A DNA stretch of 25,828 nucleotides, from positions 1 to 25,828 of the forward strand of contig CAZQVB010000052.1 of the NCBI GenBank assembly GCA_964596645.1. Reading direction: 5' to 3'. Position numbers and translations under genes: made by a program. Shown piece after piece: positions 16,512-23,273 of the stretch (positions are counted from its first letter, which is position 1; each line of letters begins with the position of its first letter). Origin of the DNA: CAVQEK01 sp964596645. GTDB lineage: Bacteria; Bacteroidota; Bacteroidia; Cytophagales; Cyclobacteriaceae. Below the pieces are notes generated by a model. It did no database searches, was not told the DNA's origin, and worked only from the letters and a program-made list of their open reading frames with translations.

Positions 16512-18656
16512 CTAACTCAACGGCGGCAGTGAGATCTCAAACATGGTATTGCGCGTGGATTTGATGAGTGCGATGGTGCCCCCGAGTTTTTCTACGGCTA
16601 TTTTTGTGGTATATATTTCAAGGCCGGTACCGCCGGGCTTTGGCGATCCCTTAAAAAATATGTTGAATACTTTCTCTTCCAGTCCCGGCTGTATACCAAA
16701 CCCGTTGTCTTCAAAGACGATGCGCAGCCGCCCATCGGCATACTCGGTGTGTATCTCTACAAAAGCATCGTCTTTGTCGGAGTAGAGTATGGCATTGCGC
16801 AGCATGTTTTCAATGATGCTGTTGAACAGCACGCGATCGCTCCTCCACCGGCCATTGGATTTGAGGTCTGTTTTAATATTTATTTTTTCAGAGCACTCCG
16901 TAAAGCGGGCTATGCGTGTAGCCGTCTCAAATATCTCTATGGCCGGGTCAATGTGCTCGAGCATCAATGCCTTTTGATACGTTTCGTGCACTTCTATAAG
17001 CCTTGAGAGCACGTTGTTCAGGTTGCTGGAAACTCTGTAGAGTGTTTCGAAATAATACGTCGTACGTTCATTGAGCTGCTCCATGGAGCCCAGGTTGATA
17101 ATGCCCTGCATGGTGGCTATGGGACCGCGGAGGTCGTGCGATGTTTTGTAGATAAACTGGTCCAGATCATGCACTGCTTTTTCCAGGTGAGTGTTGGAAA
17201 GCTCCAGCTCCAGTGTTCTCTCTTTCACCTTTTCCTCCAGCTCGCTATTAATATTTTTCAGCAGCACGTTTTGATCGTGTATGATTTTCTGCGCCTTGGC
17301 CAACGCTTTGTTTTTATTCTCAAGGCTTTCTTTTTGCGCTTCTATTTCATTCTTACTCTCCTTCAAGAGCTTGTTCTTTTTATTGGTGATAAAGTAGTTC
17401 CGCGTTACTACTATGATCAACGCCAGGCTTAGAATTAATATAAAAATCAGAAAAACATTGATTTGCTTATTTTTAGTAATTCTTTGCTCCTGAGCTTCTA
17501 TCACCCGCATATTCTGCTCTTCGGTGAGGGCTATTTGAATATTGGCCAAATTTTTTGCGAGTCGCTCATTGAATATGCTGTCCTCTATTACGGAGTATTC
17601 TTTCTGGTAGTAATAAGCACTATCGTACTCATTCTTTTCTTCGTAAATCTCCGCCAAAAGCTTCAGATTGTTCTTTTCGCGCTGCCTGTCTTTAGTCACA
17701 CGCACCAGCTCCTGGCTTTTCTTCAGGTAGGCTATGGACTGATCATAAGCACTTCGTGCCTCATAGAGCTTGGCAAATAAGTAGTAGTTGTATGAGAGCA
17801 AATTCAAATTCTTCGTTTCTTCCGCATTGGCTACTGCACGCTCCAGTATAGACTCTGCAGCATCCAACTTTCCCTGCTGAATGTAAATATTGGCTACGCC
17901 GTTGTACGCTAAACCAACATGTCTCGGATCAAAATATTGATTTGAAATATTAATCGATCGAGTAAAATACACTAAAGCTTTTTCGAAATTTCCTGATTCA
18001 TTGAGAGCAAAGCCGATATTGTTGAGTGTGGTCACAAGGCTTAAAGAATCTTTGTTATCTATTTTAAGATCAAGTGCTTTGAAGTAATAACTTAATGCTT
18101 TCTCTATGTCATCAATCTTGTAGAAGATCACGCCAATATTATTGTAAGTAACCGGTAATCCTTCTATGTCATTGATGTCTTCTTTGATCTTGAGCGCATC
18201 ATGATGATACTGCAGGGCTTTGTCGTAAATGTTCAATGCTGCATAGAGCGAACCATAGCCGGTGTAGGCATTGATCAACGCTACGGGATAGTTTTTTTCT
18301 TCGGCAATTAGCCTTGCCCGGTTGAGGTAATTGAAAGCAATCTGATATTCATTTCTATAGCGGTGTATATAGCTGAGATCGACCAACACGAAAGCGGCCC
18401 ATAAGCTGTCGTGTTGTGCAAGTGCTTCTTCCAATGCCAGCCTGCCAATGTCCAGCGCCTCATTGAGATCAGAATATACCAGCTCACCGGACAATCGATA
18501 AAGCGTTTTTATTCTGTCGCTGCCCTTCTGTTGGTGCTGAATGTGCTTCATGCTGTCGATAGCAGCCATGTTGGGCATATCCTGACCAAATCCCTGAAGG
18601 AAAAAAAGGGACAATAAAACATAGAATAATGCAAATCGATATGCCTGCCCCTTCAT
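16512..18656 (-). CDS. TPR-domain sensor histidine kinase
   Basis: The ATG at 18656 gives a 714-residue protein with a clear signal peptide (MKGQAYRFALFYVLLSLFFL, then QGFGQ); an upstream TTG at 18686 would only add ten basic residues in front of it and is less likely. Residues of about 50-350 are TPR helices (AYTGYGSLYAALNIYDKAL, TYNNIGVIFYKIDDIEKAL, TLNNIGFALNESGNFEKAL and others), exported to the periplasm. A membrane helix (about 397-420) and a coiled coil follow, then the kinase: H box KTSHDLRGP with His507, N box ENMLRNAI, G1 box DNGFG. The ATP-lid G2 box reads GGTGLEIY, where the other two kinases here have GNGLGLY. No receiver or output domain is present, so the partner regulator lies elsewhere. 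It is divergent from the small lipoprotein gene at 19002. Confidence 0.9.
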   Translation of the reverse strand: MKGQAYRFALFYVLLSLFFLQGFGQDMPNMAAIDSMKHIQHQQKGSDRIKTLYRLSGELVYSDLNEALDIGRLALEEALAQHDSLWAAFVLVDLSYIHRYRNEYQIAFNYLNRARLIAEEKNYPVALINAYTGYGSLYAALNIYDKALQYHHDALKIKEDINDIEGLPVTYNNIGVIFYKIDDIEKALSYYFKALDLKIDNKDSLSLVTTLNNIGFALNESGNFEKALVYFTRSINISNQYFDPRHVGLAYNGVANIYIQQGKLDAAESILERAVANAEETKNLNLLSYNYYLFAKLYEARSAYDQSIAYLKKSQELVRVTKDRQREKNNLKLLAEIYEEKNEYDSAYYYQKEYSVIEDSIFNERLAKNLANIQIALTEEQNMRVIEAQEQRITKNKQINVFLIFILILSLALIIVVTRNYFITNKKNKLLKESKNEIEAQKESLENKNKALAKAQKIIHDQNVLLKNINSELEEKVKERTLELELSNTHLEKAVHDLDQFIYKTSHDLRGPIATMQGIINLGSMEQLNERTTYYFETLYRVSSNLNNVLSRLIEVHETYQKALMLEHIDPAIEIFETATRIARFTECSEKINIKTDLKSNGRWRSDRVLFNSIIENMLRNAILYSDKDDAFVEIHTEYADGRLRIVFEDNGFGIQPGLEEKVFNIFFKGSPKPGGTGLEIYTTKIAVEKLGGTIALIKSTRNTMFEISLPPLS

Positions 18657-18877
18657 CGCTGTCCTACCTCTAATATGCCGTACCAAAAATGTAAAGTCCT
18701 AATCATGGCCAAAAAGATAAAAGTAAGAAACAAAACCGCCATTAAAAACCTGCTGAGCCCTACTATGGGTGTAATAACTAAAAATTATGCAATGATGAAC
18801 ATTGATACATTTCGTCTGTTCGATTATTAAATCAAAATTACACAACAAAAAATAATATGCACTATGAAAAGATATAA

Positions 18878-18909
18878 TATAATTATTTCAAGAATATATA
18901 TAATTATTT
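18878..18909 (+). repeat. Paired direct repeat TATAATTATTT, possible operator
   Basis: The 11-base sequence TATAATTATTT occurs at 18878-18888 and again at 18899-18909. The copies are exactly 21 bp apart, two turns of the helix, and the second runs into the -33 element of the lipoprotein promoter. Such phasing is typical for a dimeric activator or repressor binding on one face of DNA. In an AT-rich region chance is a real alternative. Confidence 0.4.
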
Positions 18910-18938
18910 TGACACTTTAAATCTTTCTTATAGCTTTG
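18907..18938 (+). promoter_or_regulatory. Consensus Bacteroidota promoter of the small lipoprotein gene
   Basis: TTTTG at 18907-18911 supplies the -33 element and TAGCTTTG at 18931-18938 matches TAnnTTTG in every defined position; the spacer between TTTG and the -7 box is 19 bp. Transcription should start near 18944, leaving a 5' leader of about 58 bases before the ATG at 19002. This is the best promoter match that I found in the window. Confidence 0.75.
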
Positions 18939-19001
18939 AAATGTCTTAAGGGATTGCTGAAGCCCGAAACAGAGTAGGCGTAAAAACTAAAACTTATTCA
19001 A

Positions 19002-19163
19002 ATGAAAGCTAAATTTTTAACTCTCGCATTTTTTGCAATGATGACTGTTTCATTTTTCTCATGCACTCAAGAAGAAGTAGCACCGGCTATGAACTCTGAC
19101 ATGTCATCTTTGGAATACTGTGAATGTGAAGGCGGCCAAGACGACCGTGAACCACGTCAGTAA
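19002..19163 (+). CDS. Small putative lipoprotein, 53 residues
   Basis: ATG at 19002 to TAA at 19161-19163. The product begins MKAKFLTLAFFAMMTVSFFS followed by Cys21, a lipoprotein signal peptide with two lysines, a hydrophobic core and a lipobox (FFSC). The mature part would be only 33 residues: acidic, with CTQEEVAPAMNSDMSS first and ending in a CEC motif and the polar tail GGQDDREPRQ. I do not recognise a family and give no function. Three independent signals support a real gene: the lipobox, a consensus promoter with a 58-base leader, and a strong terminator downstream. It sits between two sensor-kinase genes, divergent from the TPR kinase and in line with the propeller kinase. A role as an accessory or signal protein of one of them is possible but only suggested by position. 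Confidence 0.72.
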   Translation: MKAKFLTLAFFAMMTVSFFSCTQEEVAPAMNSDMSSLEYCECEGGQDDREPRQ

Positions 19164-19700
19164 TTAGTAAGTCAAGATATCTCCCCTTCTCATTGAAAAA
19201 ATACCAAATGCGGAGGTCGCATTACCAAAGTTGTGAGTTGAGCCAAATTGAAGTGTCGGTTTCAGCGTAAGGGCTGGCCGTATCAATTACCGTCTTACAA
19301 CGAATCCTCGAATGCGGATTTTTTACTCACACTATGGGCTAAAAGTCCCTCTATTTCTACCAATCATTACACGCCTCAAAGGCCCGGTTTTACTGGGCCT
19401 TTGGCGTTTTTAGTGTGTAATAAAATCTTATGATTTGAATAATTTTTTGATAAACCGTGCGTTCTGGCGCATCCTCTTACTTCATTGCTCCACGGGCGCA
19501 CGCGTCAATCTGCATAATTAAGCCCTAAAAGCACGGCGGTAACCGGCTCATTATCCATTTGTGCCCTCAAATTGAACGCCGTTATTGAAATGAAGAAAAT
19601 AGCCCCACAATGAATAATTCGTACCTGCCGCTGGCTTAGCATCACTTATTCTTGTACTTTTCCTCACACACACCGGAGGGCTTTTTTACCGATTGCAAAC
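19164..19700. other. Intergenic region with a structured 3' leader-out, terminator and kinase upstream region
   Basis: 537 bp without a convincing protein gene. From 19164 to the terminator at 19373-19411 there are about 210 transcribed but apparently untranslated bases, including a perfect hairpin AATGCG-gaggt-CGCATT (19207-19223) and a weaker stem AATCC/GGATT followed by T residues (19303-19324). The sequence ATGCGGA occurs in both. After the terminator, 19412-19700 is the upstream region of the propeller kinase; TACTTTTC at 19655-19662 resembles a -7 box, but its -33 partner is poor. A small RNA made from or within this 3' region is possible. Confidence 0.45.
19373..19411 (+). terminator. 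Rho-independent terminator after the small lipoprotein gene
   Basis: A perfect 8-bp stem AAAGGCCC (19378-19385) and GGGCCTTT (19395-19402) encloses a 9-base loop and is widened by a CGCC/GGCG-like base. It is followed at once by GCGTTTTT. The T run is on the plus strand only, so it ends transcripts coming from the lipoprotein gene and insulates the downstream kinase. Confidence 0.8.
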
Positions 19701-22700
19701 GTGAATTCTATTTATCGTTACTTTTTCTACTTCTTCTTAGGCTTAGTGCAATGGCCGCTCCATTCTTCAGCACAGATGCGGGTCAACTTTGAACGCATCA
19801 CTGTCGATCAGGGGCTTTCGCAAAGCCACGTCAATCATATCATTCAAGACAGCAAGGGATTTATATGGTTTGGCACCAACGGCGGGCTCAACAGGTTTGA
19901 TGGCGTGGAATTTAGTGTCTTCCTGCACGATCAAAATAAAGCCGGCAGCATCTCCAACAACATCATCAACCATATTTTCGAAGACAAACAAGGGCTGCTT
20001 TGGATAAGTACTCAAAATGGCCTCAATGTGTATGATTATGCTCGCGATCGGTTCAAGAGGTTCAAGCATAATCCTTCCATCCCCAACAGCATCAGCGCCA
20101 ATCAGGTAAGTGGTGTGGTGCAGGACAAGCACGGAAATTACTGGATCGGCACACGCGGCGGTGGTCTCAACCGCTTCGATCCTGTCGACAGTGCCTTTAC
20201 AGTGCATGAGCAACCTGCTGCACAGGGCCAGGCCACCGTCAGCAACAACGACATCACCTGCCTGGAAATAGATCGACAAGGATACATTTGGATCGGCACC
20301 GCCTCTGCTGGCGTCCTTCGGCTAGACCCGGAAAGCGACAAGATTGTGCGCTACTCCACACAAGGTGAAGACGGAAGGCGGCTCACCGGCAACATGATCA
20401 ACACCATATATGAAGACGATGAAGGTGATGTGTGGGTGGGCACCAACAGCGGACTGAACCTGCTCAAAGCCGGAACAGAAAACACGACCGGGATACGGTC
20501 TGTGGCGCATTACCTAAACGCTGCGCAACGGCCGCGCTTTTCCGACAACAACGTTCTCAGCGTATATCAGGGTATGTCGGGCTTGATCTGGTTTGGCACC
20601 AACAATGCCGGACTTGGATATCTCAGCAAAGAAACCGGGCACATGCATTTCTACGAAGTGGACCCCAGTAGCGATCACTCGCTGCTGAGCAACAAAATCA
20701 ATACGCTGCTCGACGACAAATCGGGTATTCTGTGGATTGGCACCAACTCTGGCATCAACCTCATAGACCTCATGAGTGACCGGTTTCAGTTCTACAAAAG
20801 AGAAAATGGCGCAGGGAATACATTGAGCAGCAGCAATGTACAGGCCATATATAAAGAAGCCAACGGAAACCTGTGGATAGGCACCTATGATAAAGGCCTG
20901 AATAAATACTCTGCGCTGAGCGGCTTATACACTACTTATCTGGAAAATGACCTGATAGAAAATGGCGAAAGCCTCATTCAGAGGGCACGCATACTGCGCA
21001 AATTCAACAGGAAAATCAACGACGACACCAAATCGAAAATTAAGTTCCTTAGCCAAAATAGGGTGCTGGCTTTGCTGAAAGACAGAAAAAACAACCTGTG
21101 GATTGGTACAGGTGGGGGCCTGGACAGGCTCAACCTCCGCACAGGCACCATCAAACACTACAATGCAGCCACCAAAGAACCAGGTGAATTGGGCGGAAAT
21201 GTAATCTCCTGCCTCTATGAAGACAGCGCCGGCATGCTTTGGATTGGCACACACGATGCCGGTCTTTTTTCCTTCAATGGTACGTCATTCTCTGCCTATC
21301 AACACAACCCCGATGATATGGGCACTTTGAGCAACAACGATGTACGTGCCATAGTGGAAGATGGGCAGGGCAATATTTGGGTGGCAACCTTTGGGGGAGG
21401 AATAAACCAACTCAACACACAACGAAACAGGTTTAGGCGCTATGAGCACATCGAAGATCAGCCCAATTCTCTCAGCAGCAATTCGGTTTATTCGCTTCAT
21501 GTGCAAAACGACAACCTATGGATCGGCACGGCCGACGGGCTCAACCGCATGCACATGGCTAAGGAAATTTTCGACCTTTTCACGGTGAGCGACGGCCTGC
21601 CTTCCAACTTTATTTACAGCATACTGGCCGACAATCAGGCACATCTTTGGTTGGGCACCAACAAGGGCTTGTCCAGGCTGAACACAGATACTTTTCAGTT
21701 TAGAAACTATGACCGCACCGATGGCCTTCAAGGCAATGAGTTCAATCCGGGGTCAGCTTTTAAAGCAAGCGATGGCACCATGTACTTCGGGGGCATCAAT
21801 GGCTACAACACCTTCCTGCCGGAGCTGATCGACGACAATACCTATATACCTGACCTGGTGATTACTGAATTTCGCATAATGAATGAAAAGGTGGTAGCAG
21901 GCACCCGTGGCTCGCCACTCAAAAGGCACATCAGCGAAACCGACACCATTACCCTGAGCTATCGCGATAAGGCCATCTCTTTTGAATTTGTGGCGCTGAA
22001 CTACACCGATCCGGAAAAAAATGAGTATGCCTATAAAATGGAAGGATTTGAATCGGATTGGAATTTTGTTGGCAACCGACGATTTGCCAACTACACCAAC
22101 CTGCCCCATGGAGAGTATACTTTCCGCGTGATCGGCTCCAACAACGACGGCATCTGGAATGAAGAGGGCACATCAATAAAAATCTTCATTAAGCCCGCCT
22201 TTTGGAACACCTCATGGTTCTACTTTATTGTTATAGGCTTTTCCCTCACCTGCGTTTATCTGGCCATACAACTCCGAACACGCAACCTGCAGCGCACCAA
22301 GGTGCGATTGGAAGATCAGGTGCGCTCGCGCACAGTGCAGCTGCTGCGGCAAAAATCGGAAGTAGAAAAAGCACACGCAGAAATTACTTTGCAAAAAGAG
22401 AAAATAGAAAAGCAGCGCGACATGCTGATGCAGCGCAATGAAGAAATAACGGCGGCCAAGTCGGAGCTGGATGAAAAAAATGAAGAGCTGAAGGCCATCA
22501 ATGTGAACCTGGAGAGTATAGTGGCCGAGCGCACCCAAAGTTTGCAGAGCATCAATGAAGAACTGAAAAAAGCCATTGAGGAACTTGATCTTTTCATCTA
22601 CCGCGCTTCCCACGACCTGAAAGGACCCATTGCCCGGCTGCTCGGCCTCACCCTGGTCGCTAAGATGGACAGCCAGTCGCATAGTGAGTACATTGACATT

Positions 22701-23273
22701 ATAGAAACCGGCGCCATCGACATGAACCGGATCCTCAACAAACTGATCAATATTCACCTCATCAACAAGGAGGTGATCAACATGCAAGCGGTGGATATGC
22801 CGATGATCATAGAAGAGGCACGCGTTCACCTGGCCAGGTATATCGATATGAAAAGCCTGAAGATAGAATTGAAGAAAAAAGGCACCAAAAGCGTAGTAAC
22901 CGACGCTGCGCTTTTCCGGATCATCATGGAGAATATCATGGAAAATGCGCTGATGTTCAAAAAGTCGAAAAACGCGCAGCTTACCATCACCTGCCATAGC
23001 CTCGGCGACGGGCTGCACCTGTGCTGCCACGACAATGGCATGGGCATAGCCAAAGATCAGATTGGTCGTATTTTCGAGATGTTTTACCGTGGCTCCGATC
23101 GCTCACGTGGCAACGGACTGGGCCTTTATCTGGTGAAAAAGGCTGTGGAAAAACTGCAGGGCAACATAACGGTGAGCAGCGAAGAGGGCGAATTTACCGA
23201 AGTGAATATTTTTCTGCCACACACCATCACAAGCCCCGCAGCACAACCCAACCCATTTATCGCTGCTCCCTAA
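19701..23273 (+). CDS. Two-propeller (Reg_prop) Y_Y_Y sensor histidine kinase without output domain
   Basis: 1190 residues from a GTG at 19701, chosen because it opens a signal peptide (MNSIYRYFFYFFLG to SSAQ). About 30-720 hold 14 Reg_prop blades of the type GFIWFGTNGGLNRFDG or GNLWIGTYDKGLNKYS, enough for two seven-bladed propellers, then a Y_Y_Y domain (about 750-833: YKMEGFESDW, ANYTNLPHGEYTFRV). A membrane helix lies at about 838-858, followed by a coiled coil. The kinase has H box RASHDLKGP with His971, N box with Asn1082, G1 box DNGMG (1111-1115) and G2 box GNGLG (1137-1141). Sugar-sensing hybrid two-component systems of Bacteroides share the sensor half but also carry a receiver and an AraC-type DNA-binding domain; both are absent here. 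The ligand is unknown; a polysaccharide fragment would fit the fold. Its stop lies inside the tail of the convergent glgX. Confidence 0.93.
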   Translation: MNSIYRYFFYFFLGLVQWPLHSSAQMRVNFERITVDQGLSQSHVNHIIQDSKGFIWFGTNGGLNRFDGVEFSVFLHDQNKAGSISNNIINHIFEDKQGLLWISTQNGLNVYDYARDRFKRFKHNPSIPNSISANQVSGVVQDKHGNYWIGTRGGGLNRFDPVDSAFTVHEQPAAQGQATVSNNDITCLEIDRQGYIWIGTASAGVLRLDPESDKIVRYSTQGEDGRRLTGNMINTIYEDDEGDVWVGTNSGLNLLKAGTENTTGIRSVAHYLNAAQRPRFSDNNVLSVYQGMSGLIWFGTNNAGLGYLSKETGHMHFYEVDPSSDHSLLSNKINTLLDDKSGILWIGTNSGINLIDLMSDRFQFYKRENGAGNTLSSSNVQAIYKEANGNLWIGTYDKGLNKYSALSGLYTTYLENDLIENGESLIQRARILRKFNRKINDDTKSKIKFLSQNRVLALLKDRKNNLWIGTGGGLDRLNLRTGTIKHYNAATKEPGELGGNVISCLYEDSAGMLWIGTHDAGLFSFNGTSFSAYQHNPDDMGTLSNNDVRAIVEDGQGNIWVATFGGGINQLNTQRNRFRRYEHIEDQPNSLSSNSVYSLHVQNDNLWIGTADGLNRMHMAKEIFDLFTVSDGLPSNFIYSILADNQAHLWLGTNKGLSRLNTDTFQFRNYDRTDGLQGNEFNPGSAFKASDGTMYFGGINGYNTFLPELIDDNTYIPDLVITEFRIMNEKVVAGTRGSPLKRHISETDTITLSYRDKAISFEFVALNYTDPEKNEYAYKMEGFESDWNFVGNRRFANYTNLPHGEYTFRVIGSNNDGIWNEEGTSIKIFIKPAFWNTSWFYFIVIGFSLTCVYLAIQLRTRNLQRTKVRLEDQVRSRTVQLLRQKSEVEKAHAEITLQKEKIEKQRDMLMQRNEEITAAKSELDEKNEELKAINVNLESIVAERTQSLQSINEELKKAIEELDLFIYRASHDLKGPIARLLGLTLVAKMDSQSHSEYIDIIETGAIDMNRILNKLINIHLINKEVINMQAVDMPMIIEEARVHLARYIDMKSLKIELKKKGTKSVVTDAALFRIIMENIMENALMFKKSKNAQLTITCHSLGDGLHLCCHDNGMGIAKDQIGRIFEMFYRGSDRSRGNGLGLYLVKKAVEKLQGNITVSSEEGEFTEVNIFLPHTITSPAAQPNPFIAAP

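Larger units (their letters stand above)
18657..19001. other. AT-rich divergent intergenic region between kinase and small lipoprotein gene
   Basis: 345 bp without a supported gene, strikingly A/T-rich from about 18780 to 18930 compared with the flanking genes. It contains the plus-strand promoter of the lipoprotein gene and two direct copies of an 11-base sequence just before it (both listed separately). For the minus-strand kinase, several T-rich stretches such as TACATTTT near 18690 resemble a -7 box, but none has a well-placed -33 partner, so no promoter is called there. Confidence 0.6.

Noticed and set aside
18657..18686. Ten-residue N-terminal extension of the TPR kinase from a TTG start
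   Set aside because: The ATG at 18656 gives a standard signal peptide; the extension adds charged residues in front of it.
19248..19433. TTG-started open frame of 61 codons after the small lipoprotein gene
   Set aside because: It runs through the terminator hairpin, has no signal or family feature and an unusual start.
22212..23030. Long minus-strand open frame of 272 codons
   Set aside because: It is fully antisense to the kinase domain of the propeller kinase, whose motifs are unmistakable; the translated product is rich in His/Phe/Gln without domain features.
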